In this document: piece by piece, positions 34,727 through 43,739 of the stretch
Layout of the letters: the number at the start of each line of letters is the position of its first letter
How positions within the stretch are numbered: position 1 is the first letter of the stretch
Assembly: GCF_900445235.1 (NCBI RefSeq)
Contig: NZ_UFSM01000001.1
Span: 3,983,501-4,047,500, forward strand
Length of the DNA stretch: 64,000 nucleotides
Direction of reading: 5' to 3'
Source: Aminobacter aminovorans
GTDB taxonomy: Bacteria > Pseudomonadota > Alphaproteobacteria > Rhizobiales > Rhizobiaceae
Notes under the pieces: model-generated
What the model was told of the DNA's origin: nothing
Databases searched by the model: none
The model's input: only the letters and a program-made list of their open reading frames with translations
Made by a program: the position numbers and the translations under genes

Positions 34727-37700
34727 ATGGTCAACTTCTTCATCCTGAGGCCGATCTTCGCTTCGGCGATCGCCATCATCATGGTGCTGGCAGGCGCCAT
34801 CTCCTACTTCCTTTTGCCCGTCTCGCAGTTTCCCGACATCACCCCGCCGCAGATCGTGGTCGCCGCCAACTATCCCGGCGCCAGCGCGCAGGTCGTGGCC
34901 GATACGGTGACGACGCCGCTGGAGCAACAGCTCAACGGCGTGCCGGGCATGCTCTACATGTCGTCGACGAGCTCGAACGACGGCTCGGCGCGCATCACCA
35001 TCTCGTTCCAGGTCGGCTACGACGTCGACATCGCCGCCATGGACGTGCAGAACCGCGTCTCGCAGGCCGCCCCTTCCCTGCCCGCTTTGGTCAACCAGAC
35101 CGGCGTTACCGTCATCAAGCAGAACCCGAACTTCAACGTGCTGGTCAATCTCAGCTCGCCTGACAAGTCGGTCGATTTCACCACGCTGTCGAACTACGCC
35201 TATCTGCAGATCCTCGACCCGATCAAGCGGCTGCCCGGCGTCGGCGACGTCCAGTTCTTTGGCGAGCGGCGCTATTCGATGCGCGTCTGGCTCGACCCCG
35301 ACAAGATGGCGAGCCTCGGCGTCACCGCCGTCGATGTCCAGAACGTCATCCAGGAGCAGAACATCCAGGTCGCAGCCGGCAAGATCGGCCAGTCGCCGGC
35401 GCCGTCAGGAACGCCGTTCGAGATGCAGGTCAGTGCCGTCGGCCGCCTCAGCGACCCCAAGCAGTTCGGCGAGATCATCCTGCGCGTCGACCCTGAAACG
35501 CAGGCCGCAATCCATCTGCGCGACGTCTCGCGCATCGAACTCGGCGCTTTGTCCTATTCGTCGTCCTTCAGCCTCGACGGCGAGGACAGCGTCGTGCTCG
35601 CCGTGCTTCAGGCCCCGGGCTCCAACGCGCTCGACCTGCAGAGCAGCGTCAAGGCCAAGATGGACGAGCTGTCGAGCCGCTTCCCCGCCGGCATGTCCTA
35701 CAACATGTTCTACGACACGACCCGCTTCGTCTCCGCCGCCATGGACGACGTGGTCACCACGCTCGTCGAGGCGCTGCTGCTCGTCGTCTTCGTCGTCTTC
35801 ATCTTCCTGCAGAGCTGGCGCGCCACCATCATCCCGATCATCGCCATTCCGGTGTCGCTGATCGCCACCTTGACGGTGATGTATCTGCTCGGCTTCTCGC
35901 TCAACATGCTGTCGCTGCTCGGCATGGTGCTGGCCATCGGCCTGGTCGTCGACGACGCCATCGTCGTCGTCGAAAACGTCGAACGCCAGCTCGAAGACGG
36001 CCACCCGCCGCTCGAGGCGACAAAGATCGCGATGAAGGAAGTCACCGGCCCGATCATCGCAACGACTGGCGTGCTGCTCGCCGTCTTCGTGCCTGTCGCT
36101 TTCATCCCCGGCGTCGCCGGCCAGCTCTACAACCAGTTCGCGCTGACGGTGGCGATCTCGTTTGCCATCTCGGCCTTCAACTCGCTGACGCTGAGCCCGG
36201 CCTTGAGTGCTGTATTCCTGCGCCATCGCGGCGCGCCGAAATTCATCCTGTTCCGCTGGTTCAATGCCGGCTTCAACTGGATGTCGAACGCCTATGCCGG
36301 CAGCATCCGCAGCTTCGTGCGCTGGCGCTGGGCCTTCATCGGGCTGTTCGGGCTCGCTCTCGCCGCAACCTACGCCTTGTCGCAGCGCATTCCCTCCACC
36401 TTCCTGCCGGTCGAAGACCAGGGCTATTTCTTCGTCGTGCTGCAATTGCCGGACGGGGCCTCGGTGGAACGCACGGCGGCGGTCGCGAAGAAATCGGAGG
36501 AAATTCTCCGCGCCCTGCCCGGCGTCGAATCCGTCGGCTCCGTCGTCGGCTTCTCCTTCCTCACCTTCGCCAACCAGTCCAATGCCGGTGTCCAGTTCGC
36601 CGTGCTCAAGCCCTGGGACGAGCGCGGCGCCGGCGAAAGCGCGACCGAGCTCAAGAACATCGCCCAGGGCAAGCTGATCCAGATTCCCGAAGCCCTGGTG
36701 CTCGCCTTCGACCCGCCCTCGATCCAGGGTCTGGGTGCGACCGGCGGCTTCGAGTTCCAGGTCGAGGACCTGACCGGCCGCGGTGCGGTTGCCCTCGACG
36801 AGGCGACGCAGGCCCTGCTTGCCGAAGCCCGCAAGCAGCCGGAGCTGAACCCGTTCACCCTGTTCACCACCTTCAGCACCTCGACACCGCAATATTCCTA
36901 CGACCTCGACCGCAACAAGGCCAAGCTGCTCGGCCTCAACCTGCCCGACATCTTCTCGACGCTGCAGATCTATCTCGGCTCGCTTTATGTCAACGATTTC
37001 AACCTGTTCGGTCGCACCTTCCGCGTCACGCTTCAGGCCGAACAGCAGGCGCGCGCTTCTGCCACCGACATTTCGCGGCTCTATGTCCGCAGCAACACGG
37101 GCGACATGGTGCCGCTCAGCACGCTGGGCGCGCTGAAGGCAGTTTCGGGACCGGAAACGGTCACCCACTACAACAATTATCCCTCCGCCCTCGTCAATGG
37201 CGCCGCCGCCCAAGGCTACAGTTCGAGCCAGGCGGTCGCTGCCATGGAGCGTGTCGCGGCAACCGCCTTGCCCCGGGACTTCGCCTTCGAATGGACCGGC
37301 ATCACCTATCAGGAGATCCGCGCCGGCTCGATCGCCAACCTGGTCTTCGGTCTCGCCATCGTCTTCTGCTTTTTGGTTCTGGCCATGCAGTATGAAAGCT
37401 GGTCGATGCCCTTCGTCGTGCTGCTCGCCGTGCCGCTCGCTTTGCTCGGCGCGCTGCTGGCGATCTGGCTGCGCGGCCTGCAGATCGACGTCTATTCGCA
37501 GATCGGTTTTGTCATGCTGATCGGCCTCGCCGCCAAGAATGCGATCCTGATCGTCGAGTTTGCCAGGCGCCGGCGTGAAGAAGGTGTCGAGATCGTCGCT
37601 GCCGCCGTGGAAGCTGCGCGCCTCAGGCTGCGCCCGATCCTGATGACGGCCTTCGCCTTCATCCTCGGTGTCGTGCCGCTGATGCTGGCCTCGGGCGCCG

Positions 37701-37867
37701 GCGCGGCAAGCCGGCAGTCGATCGGCACCACCGTCTTCGGCGGCATGTTGATCGCAACCGTGCTGACGCTTGCCTTCGTGCCGATCTTCTACGTCGTGCT
37801 TGAAACCTGGCGTGAACGTTTCGCGCGCCGCTCGCAGCCCGCCCAGGCGGTCGAGCCGGCCGAATAA
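34727..37867 (+). CDS. RND-family multidrug efflux transporter (HAE1/AcrB type)
   Basis: A 1046-residue inner-membrane proton antiporter starting MVNFFILRPIFASAIAIIMV. The N-terminal 'FILRPIFASAIAI' and 'FPDITPPQIVVAANYPGASA' motifs are typical of HAE1 pumps. Large periplasmic loops are present, and the conserved charged pair in TM4 appears in GLVVDDAIVVVENVER. The second half repeats the fold (FVMLIGLAAKNAILIVEFAR). GGAGAGAGCC supports the ATG. It is followed 14 nt later by the membrane-fusion gene. The order pump-then-adaptor is the reverse of acrAB. No outer-membrane channel gene is in the window. Confidence 0.95.
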   Translation: MVNFFILRPIFASAIAIIMVLAGAISYFLLPVSQFPDITPPQIVVAANYPGASAQVVADTVTTPLEQQLNGVPGMLYMSSTSSNDGSARITISFQVGYDVDIAAMDVQNRVSQAAPSLPALVNQTGVTVIKQNPNFNVLVNLSSPDKSVDFTTLSNYAYLQILDPIKRLPGVGDVQFFGERRYSMRVWLDPDKMASLGVTAVDVQNVIQEQNIQVAAGKIGQSPAPSGTPFEMQVSAVGRLSDPKQFGEIILRVDPETQAAIHLRDVSRIELGALSYSSSFSLDGEDSVVLAVLQAPGSNALDLQSSVKAKMDELSSRFPAGMSYNMFYDTTRFVSAAMDDVVTTLVEALLLVVFVVFIFLQSWRATIIPIIAIPVSLIATLTVMYLLGFSLNMLSLLGMVLAIGLVVDDAIVVVENVERQLEDGHPPLEATKIAMKEVTGPIIATTGVLLAVFVPVAFIPGVAGQLYNQFALTVAISFAISAFNSLTLSPALSAVFLRHRGAPKFILFRWFNAGFNWMSNAYAGSIRSFVRWRWAFIGLFGLALAATYALSQRIPSTFLPVEDQGYFFVVLQLPDGASVERTAAVAKKSEEILRALPGVESVGSVVGFSFLTFANQSNAGVQFAVLKPWDERGAGESATELKNIAQGKLIQIPEALVLAFDPPSIQGLGATGGFEFQVEDLTGRGAVALDEATQALLAEARKQPELNPFTLFTTFSTSTPQYSYDLDRNKAKLLGLNLPDIFSTLQIYLGSLYVNDFNLFGRTFRVTLQAEQQARASATDISRLYVRSNTGDMVPLSTLGALKAVSGPETVTHYNNYPSALVNGAAAQGYSSSQAVAAMERVAATALPRDFAFEWTGITYQEIRAGSIANLVFGLAIVFCFLVLAMQYESWSMPFVVLLAVPLALLGALLAIWLRGLQIDVYSQIGFVMLIGLAAKNAILIVEFARRRREEGVEIVAAAVEAARLRLRPILMTAFAFILGVVPLMLASGAGAASRQSIGTTVFGGMLIATVLTLAFVPIFYVVLETWRERFARRSQPAQAVEPAE

Positions 37868-37881
37868 TCAGGAGTATCCAG

Positions 37882-39030
37882 ATGCGCATTTTCAAACTCG
37901 GTCTGAACGCCAGCCTTCTCGCTCTGGCTGTGGCGGGCGGCTACCTGCTTGCTCAACAGGGCTGGGGCGTCGGCAGCACGACTGCCGGTGCAGCCCCTTC
38001 GGCACAAGTGCCCCAGGCCATGCCGGTGCCGGTGGTCGGCGTGGTCAAGAAGACGATCCCCATCTATCTCGAATATGCCGCGCGCACCGAAGCCATCCGC
38101 AACGTGACTTTGCGCGCCAAGGCGTCAGGTTATCTGCAGGCACAGCCGGTATCCGACGGCACTGATGTCAAGGCAGGCGACCTGCTCTACAGGATCGAGG
38201 CCTCGGACTATCAGGCCGCGCTCGATCAGGCCAAGGCGCAGATCGAGCGTGACCAGGCTTCGCTCGAATACCTCAAGTCGAGCCTCACCCGCGGCAACAA
38301 GCTCGCCGACAACGGCTATCTCGCCAAGGACGGCTTCGACCAGCGCCGCAGCGCCGTGCGACAGGCCGAAGCTGCCCTTGCCATATCCCGTTCGGCCTTG
38401 CGGACGGCCGAGATCAATCTGAAGAACACCGAGATCCGTGCCCCCTTCGCCGGCCGCCTCGGCCGCAACCAGGCCCCCGAAGGCACGCTGGTCGCAAGCG
38501 CCGCCGGCACGCCGCTCAACAATCTCGTCCAGCTCGCGCCGATCTACATCACCTTCAACCCTGGCGAGACCGAGCTGGCCGAGATCCAGCAGGCCTTTGC
38601 CAATGGCACGGTTGAAACCGAAGTCATCATCCCCGGCAGCGACGAGAAGCCACGTTTGGGCAAGCTGACCTTCATCGACAATGCCGTCGAGCGCAACACC
38701 GGCACCATTGCCGCCCGCGCGACGATCGACAATCTCGACCTGTCGCTGCTGCCCGGCCAATATGTCCGCATCCGCCTGCACATCAGGGAGTTGCCCAACG
38801 CGCTGATGGTGCCGCAGGCGGCCCTCGGCTCCAGCCAGTTCGGCAAATATGTCTATGTCGTCGGCAAGGACAATCTCGTCGAACAACGCGTCGTCGCCCT
38901 GGGCCCCACCGACGGCAACCTGGTGACGCTGACGTCAGGCATCAAGGAAGGCGACAAGATCATCTCCGGCAACCTCCAGAAGATTTTTCCAGGCGCACCG
39001 GTTCAACCGCTCGATGCCGGCGGCGGGTGA
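37882..39030 (+). CDS. RND periplasmic adaptor (membrane fusion protein)
   Basis: A 382-residue protein starting MRIFKLGLNASLLALAVAGG. The signal-anchor region is followed by the adaptor domains: KKTIPIYLEYAARTEAIRNV and LRAKASGYLQAQPVSDGTDV (lipoyl-type), then the alpha hairpin (YQAALDQAKAQIERDQASLE) and NTEIRAPFAGRLGRNQAPEG, the usual beta-barrel entry. AGGAG lies 8 nt before the ATG. No lipobox Cys is seen. It links the pump to an outer-membrane channel encoded elsewhere, and shares the TetR-controlled transcript. Confidence 0.95.
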   Translation: MRIFKLGLNASLLALAVAGGYLLAQQGWGVGSTTAGAAPSAQVPQAMPVPVVGVVKKTIPIYLEYAARTEAIRNVTLRAKASGYLQAQPVSDGTDVKAGDLLYRIEASDYQAALDQAKAQIERDQASLEYLKSSLTRGNKLADNGYLAKDGFDQRRSAVRQAEAALAISRSALRTAEINLKNTEIRAPFAGRLGRNQAPEGTLVASAAGTPLNNLVQLAPIYITFNPGETELAEIQQAFANGTVETEVIIPGSDEKPRLGKLTFIDNAVERNTGTIAARATIDNLDLSLLPGQYVRIRLHIRELPNALMVPQAALGSSQFGKYVYVVGKDNLVEQRVVALGPTDGNLVTLTSGIKEGDKIISGNLQKIFPGAPVQPLDAGGG

Positions 39031-39207
39031 GCGGGCTGCATACTTGCCTGAGCCCAGGAGATGCGGCAACCGCAGGCACGGACGGCGGCGCGCCATTTTA
39101 GTCGTCGGTCGTTGTGTGCACACCTCCTGGAAGCGGATGTTGCCGGCAGGAACAGTGGTGTACCCCCTTCTCGCCCTCGAATTGCGTCCGCTGGTGGCTT
39201 AGCAAGA

Positions 39208-40320
39208 TTAGCTGCACTCGGCGACGAGCGCGCGCAGCCGCTTCACAATCTCGGTGCTCGGCAGTCCGAGATCGATAGTTGAAAACCGCAGATCGTGCCC
39301 CTGTATTCTAACCGTTTCGTCCAACTCGCTTTCGACCGACGGGTGGATGAACATCCCTGAAGCAGTCCACGAGAGCGGGTCCTCTTCCCGCTCCTGGCTG
39401 CGGATGTAGGTGTAGAGCTGATAGATGTAGCCGCTCTTGAGGATCTCAGCTCGATGTTGAGAGGCGCCGAAAACTGAGGTGAACTTCGTGTCGATTATGA
39501 TGCGCCGGTGTTGGCTGGAGTGCTCGAGGATGATGTCCGAGGTCATGCCAGGCATTATTGCGGCAATACCAGATGTGGCGTTTTCGATCTGCCACGACAG
39601 GCGTTTCCCTTGCGACACCTTCCACCCCAATGCCGGTAGCTCAGCGGCGTAGAAGTTCCCAATTGCCTTCTCGAACAATCGACGAACGAGGAAAACATCC
39701 TTTTCGACCCGAGTGAGTGCGCTGTTGCCGGCGTCCTCGGTTGGCAATACCAAGTCGAAGACTATGCGCGCGAGGGTGACCATGAGCAAGTCATCGGCGT
39801 CGTGTCTGCCGATCCGATCAGCGCTGAGTTCTGCGCGACCGGGCCTTGCGCCATCAACTCCATGCCGCCCGAGATCACCGGCAAGCCATGCACATTGATG
39901 AGCAAGAAGCCCATCATTTATGCGGTTCGCCAGGGCATCGAGAGCGGCCCTGACGAGCCGGTTGCGGGGCGTGTCGAAAGTCAATTCCTCAAACCGACAG
40001 GCAATCATGCCCTTTTTGAGCAGATCATCAGAAAAGGTTTCCAGGATGTCGATACGCCCGCGTACCCGCGACAGTGCATCACGCCGCTGAACGTAGCCGC
40101 GGCTGAGATTTCGGTGCAGGCGGCGTTCCACCGCATAGCAAAGGATACGCGCCACCAGCGACGGGAAGTCCGGGGACTCCTCCACCTGTGCGGCATGTTG
40201 GCCATAAAATTTTGCAAGGTTATGGGCGTAGAGAAACAGCAGCCAAATGTTGCGCACTGGAATGCGGCCAATCAACTGGCTAGATGGCGCCAGTGGCGCG
40301 TCATTCCCTGCATGGAGCAT
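39208..40320 (-). CDS. mcrC: McrC-like restriction endonuclease subunit
   Basis: A 370-residue protein starting MLHAGNDAPLAPSSQLIGRI. It shows the McrC layout: IPVRNIWLLFLYAHNLAKFY at the N-terminus, RDALSRVRGRIDILETFSDD, then FDTPRNRLVRAALDALAN, and a C-terminal PD-(D/E)xK nuclease with MTSDIILEHSSQHRRIIIDT followed by KF. The Asp and the D-T-K arrangement of the active site are present, so it looks intact. It partners the McrB GTPase encoded upstream; its ATG overlaps that gene's stop by 1 nt. The last gene of the defence operon. Confidence 0.85.
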   Translation of the reverse strand: MLHAGNDAPLAPSSQLIGRIPVRNIWLLFLYAHNLAKFYGQHAAQVEESPDFPSLVARILCYAVERRLHRNLSRGYVQRRDALSRVRGRIDILETFSDDLLKKGMIACRFEELTFDTPRNRLVRAALDALANRINDGLLAHQCAWLAGDLGRHGVDGARPGRAELSADRIGRHDADDLLMVTLARIVFDLVLPTEDAGNSALTRVEKDVFLVRRLFEKAIGNFYAAELPALGWKVSQGKRLSWQIENATSGIAAIMPGMTSDIILEHSSQHRRIIIDTKFTSVFGASQHRAEILKSGYIYQLYTYIRSQEREEDPLSWTASGMFIHPSVESELDETVRIQGHDLRFSTIDLGLPSTEIVKRLRALVAECS

Positions 40321-42530
40321 CAGAACCCCGCCAGCAGCCTCTGCTTTGCAGCCTTCACCTTGTCTGGAGCGTCGAACCAATACTCCTCGAGAAGTGGTAC
40401 AATTTCGGTGCGAACCAAATCACTAAACCAACTCTCAGCCTTCTCGGCCATAAGCCCGGCCGGTGGCGTGACGTAGCTATGACCGACCCGATACTGCGGG
40501 CCTAGCGATCGGTCGCTCTCGATCTCGTCGTTCAATTCATCGATACGCTGCTTCACGAGTGTTATCGCGTCCGCAGGCATCCCGCTTCTTTCACCGCACC
40601 ATGCGCGCCAAAGATCATTTAGCATCGGCTCGAGGGTCACGAATGCGAACCTCCGACGAAGAGCAAGATCGACCAACGCCAAAGAGCGGTCTGCAATGTT
40701 CATGGTGCCAATGACATGGAGATTTTTCGGTACAAACATGCGCTCTCCGGGCTCGCGCCTATAGGCGAGCTCCATCGACTCGTCCCGGCTGCGCTTGGTA
40801 TCCTCAAGCAGTGTCAGGATTTCACCGAAAATTTGGGCAGGGTTTCCACGGTTTATCTCCTCGATCACCAGTACGAATGGCCGATCGGGCTCGGCTTTTG
40901 CTGCCTCCACAATCTCAAGAAACAGGCCGTCGATAAGCTCGAGTTTACCAGCGGCAGACGGCCGCCAACCCCGAACAAAATCCTCGTACGACAGAGACGG
41001 GTGAAACTGGACCACTCGCAATCGGTCTCGTGTGACCTTGGGGTCTTTCGATCCGATCATCGCATAGGCAAGACGTTTAGCCAGCCAGGTTTTTCCAGTA
41101 CCGGGAGGTCCCTGCAGGACGAGATTCTTTTTGCTTTGGATGCGACCAAGGATGTCCGCGAGTTGCTCAGCCGCCAGGAAACAGCCATCCTCGATGATAT
41201 TTTCGATGGTATAGGAGGGCGCCGCCGCTTCCTCCTCCGTTTCGGACTCATCGTCTGCCAGCACATCCTCGTCGCTAGCAGGGCGCGCGATCGGCCCGTA
41301 TTTTTTTGTGAAGTACGGGACCTCGTTAATCCAGAAATCGTAGTCCTGCTTTCGTCCTGCGAACGTGAAGGCGATCAGCTTGCGGGCAAGCTCATCATTT
41401 CGATCCGCCTCAACAAGGGTCACTCGGTAGGTGTAGAAGAACCAGTCTCGGGGCGGATCAAGCGCGTCCCAGTCGACCCTGACGGTCTTCCCGTCTCCGG
41501 CATTTTCGGTGATCGTCCCGATTGCCTTGATCCTCATACAAGATACGGACTTCCCGAGATTGTCGAAAGGAAGATTATTCTTTCTGACGAAGGCCGCCTT
41601 GATGGCGATCTTGTCGCCTGGCTTCATGCTCTTGACCTCGTCCGCGAATTTGTTGTGGAAGCCATTCTGCCAGATGCCATCGGACAGAAAACGCGGCGTC
41701 TGGTCATCGGTGCCACCCCAGGCCGCGCCTACGAACCAGAACCGTCGACCGGGATCGGCGAACAGCTCCTCTGTCGAGATCAAGTCAGGTGCTTCCTCTT
41801 CCTCATTTGCGGATGTCTTGAACTGGCTCTGGATGCTCCGGAATATCTGGAGCGCGTCGGCATGGCTCAGGATCGTATTGATCCCTTCGGGCGTCAGAGC
41901 CCACACGCCGCGCTTGGAGGGATCAATTAGTCCGGCTTTGGCCAGATAGAAGCGCGCCCAAGCGACCTTGTTATGGAACTTGGACTGGCCACCCTTGTTC
42001 ACCCCCTCCAGCTCTTCGACGGGAACGTGGACTTGACCGCGAATCCAATCGTACACGCCCTCTGGTGGAGCTGATCCACCAAGCATACGGAGCGCATCTA
42101 GAACCGGGTTGAAATAATGCACGAAGCGAGGCCCAGCCGAACCGTTTGGGGATGCAACTGTCAGATCGGAGAGTTTCTCAGGCGCGGTCTCCGCCCAAGC
42201 GAACACGGCCTGTTGCTGCTGCTTCAGAAAGGTCTTTGCGTCCTCAACAGCAATACCGATCTTATCGACAGCAGCGAGGAAGCCTGCAAGCGACTCCCCG
42301 GCCAGTTCCCCGGTCTCAACATTCTCTTTGTTGACGACGATTGCCGAAAGGAGCGGCCAACCGTGTTCGTGCGAAATCTTCACAAGCTGGTCGAGGTGTT
42401 GAGGAATGGGGCGCCGCGCTTTGTTCCACTCGACGCCGCTCGCGGCCGCCACCTCACCATAGGTCAAGAAGCGCTTTTGCTTCGCGGCTGCGCGGATCGC
42501 TTCGTAGGTCTTGCCAATATTCAGATTCAT
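40320..42530 (-). CDS. mcrB: McrB-like AAA+ GTPase with N-terminal recognition domains
   Basis: A 736-residue protein starting MNLNIGKTYEAIRAAAKQKR. The AAA+ module occupies the last ~300 residues: Walker A GPPGTGKTWLAKRLAYAM, a Walker B-type VLVIEEINRGNPAQIFGEIL, and the McrB sensor GTMNIADRSLALVDLALRRR. Before it lie a MGMT/winged-helix-like N-terminus, an Mrr_N-like segment near residues 145-220 (DALRMLGGSAPPEGVYDWIR...), and an EVE-like region near 265-400 (RRFWFVGAAWGGTDDQTPRF). EVE-type domains are known to read modified bases. GGGAGGCAC lies right before the ATG. McrB translocates with McrC and should restrict modified DNA. Confidence 0.85.
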   Translation of the reverse strand: MNLNIGKTYEAIRAAAKQKRFLTYGEVAAASGVEWNKARRPIPQHLDQLVKISHEHGWPLLSAIVVNKENVETGELAGESLAGFLAAVDKIGIAVEDAKTFLKQQQQAVFAWAETAPEKLSDLTVASPNGSAGPRFVHYFNPVLDALRMLGGSAPPEGVYDWIRGQVHVPVEELEGVNKGGQSKFHNKVAWARFYLAKAGLIDPSKRGVWALTPEGINTILSHADALQIFRSIQSQFKTSANEEEEAPDLISTEELFADPGRRFWFVGAAWGGTDDQTPRFLSDGIWQNGFHNKFADEVKSMKPGDKIAIKAAFVRKNNLPFDNLGKSVSCMRIKAIGTITENAGDGKTVRVDWDALDPPRDWFFYTYRVTLVEADRNDELARKLIAFTFAGRKQDYDFWINEVPYFTKKYGPIARPASDEDVLADDESETEEEAAAPSYTIENIIEDGCFLAAEQLADILGRIQSKKNLVLQGPPGTGKTWLAKRLAYAMIGSKDPKVTRDRLRVVQFHPSLSYEDFVRGWRPSAAGKLELIDGLFLEIVEAAKAEPDRPFVLVIEEINRGNPAQIFGEILTLLEDTKRSRDESMELAYRREPGERMFVPKNLHVIGTMNIADRSLALVDLALRRRFAFVTLEPMLNDLWRAWCGERSGMPADAITLVKQRIDELNDEIESDRSLGPQYRVGHSYVTPPAGLMAEKAESWFSDLVRTEIVPLLEEYWFDAPDKVKAAKQRLLAGF

Positions 42531-42692
42531 AGTGCCTCCCCCTGACCTGTATTATTCGATCCAACGGGAAACACCACGCAAGCACTACTTCAAAATGAGC
42601 GCCAATGGGTGTGCCTCTCCGCTCGCTGCCCCTGCAGAACCGATAGCCAGGCATTTGAGAAAGTCCAGGGATAGAAAGGGAATGGTATGACC

Positions 42693-43739
42693 CTAACCGA
42701 GCGCTTCTTCTATGGCCTTTTCCACCAGCTCTGGCGTCAATTTGAACCATTCTGTTGCACTGAAGGATCGTCCGTCTGGGCCCGTCACCCTCAGAGCGAC
42801 GTGATACGTTCGAAGCGCCCGGTGGATAAGCTGTTCAGCTTCCTTCGCCGAGTGCCCCACCAATTCGAACGTTACCAGAATGTCCACCGGTGCAAACAAG
42901 AACGTGGCCTGCGTTTCAGCATGCGCGATGCGATCCTCAACTGCTCCCGATGTGGTACCCACCTTCAGCAGCCCCTGAACTTCGGGTTTGTCCGATCGGG
43001 AACGCAGCACGTAAACGAAGCCAGTCCGCGCGCCCTCGAACAGTGGACCGGTATTTGTGCTACCGATGCGTCGCGCATCCTTATCTTCGTAGAGCCGCCG
43101 CACAAGCGATGACATGAGCAGGTTCGATTCTGTTCCGTTATCGAAAATGACGCGCAGGCGAGCGTCCGGCTTGCCGTTGCGCCGATGCTCGTCGCGAAGG
43201 TCCGCAACATGGACGAGCTGCCCCTTGAGAACGAAGAACTCGCCCAGCTCGACGCGCTCCTGCCGAAAAGGCTGGGGTCTGCGCGTCCCTTCGTCGACAG
43301 CCTTGCGTATGCTATCAAACAGCGGCTCGAAACGTTCGAAATCCGAGCATGGGCGCCGGTCGGCGACGAAGTCAGGTCGTGCCATCGGCTTCAGTTCGTC
43401 GCGCACCTCGAAGATATCGAGGCCGTCGGAAAGCAACGGATCATCGAGAGGATCGACGCCGGTCGCCCCACCGAATACAAGGTGACGCGTGTCGTAAGAT
43501 GCGAGCCCGTCCAAGTCCGCTTTCGAAGCCCGCAGCCCGGCTAGTTCATTGGCAAGCATGCGTTCTCGTACAATGCGCCCTGGCTCAGAGACCGGCTCGA
43601 CACCCGTCTCATCTACAAAGGCGTTGATGCGCTCGATTACCTCGATGGCACGGGCGAGGAGGGGCGTTCGCGCTGCCTTAGGCTTTTCGTCAGGTGTGAG
43701 TAGAAGTTCGTCGGTGAGATAGTCGATCTTCTCAGGCAT
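42693..43739 (-). CDS. GIY-YIG (T5orf172-like) nuclease domain protein
   Basis: A 348-residue protein starting MPEKIDYLTDELLLTPDEKP. The C-terminal ~110 residues match the T5orf172 branch of GIY-YIG: FVYVLRSRSDKPEVQGLLKV, then GTTSGAVEDRI and EAEQLIHRAL, where 'VYVL' and 'LKVGTT' stand for GIY and YIG. The N-terminal part is helical and unrecognised. It overlaps the helicase gene by 8 nt, so the methyltransferase, helicase and this gene form one translated block. The McrB gene follows after ~160 nt. It may cut DNA in the same pathway; catalysis is not certain because the Tyr of YIG is replaced. Confidence 0.7.
   Translation of the reverse strand: MPEKIDYLTDELLLTPDEKPKAARTPLLARAIEVIERINAFVDETGVEPVSEPGRIVRERMLANELAGLRASKADLDGLASYDTRHLVFGGATGVDPLDDPLLSDGLDIFEVRDELKPMARPDFVADRRPCSDFERFEPLFDSIRKAVDEGTRRPQPFRQERVELGEFFVLKGQLVHVADLRDEHRRNGKPDARLRVIFDNGTESNLLMSSLVRRLYEDKDARRIGSTNTGPLFEGARTGFVYVLRSRSDKPEVQGLLKVGTTSGAVEDRIAHAETQATFLFAPVDILVTFELVGHSAKEAEQLIHRALRTYHVALRVTGPDGRSFSATEWFKLTPELVEKAIEEALG

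Noticed and set aside
35405..37213. 602-codon minus-strand frame opposite the RND pump gene
   Set aside because: Antisense shadow: extremely Asp/Glu/Arg/His-rich residues, no domain; the pump is intact on the other strand.
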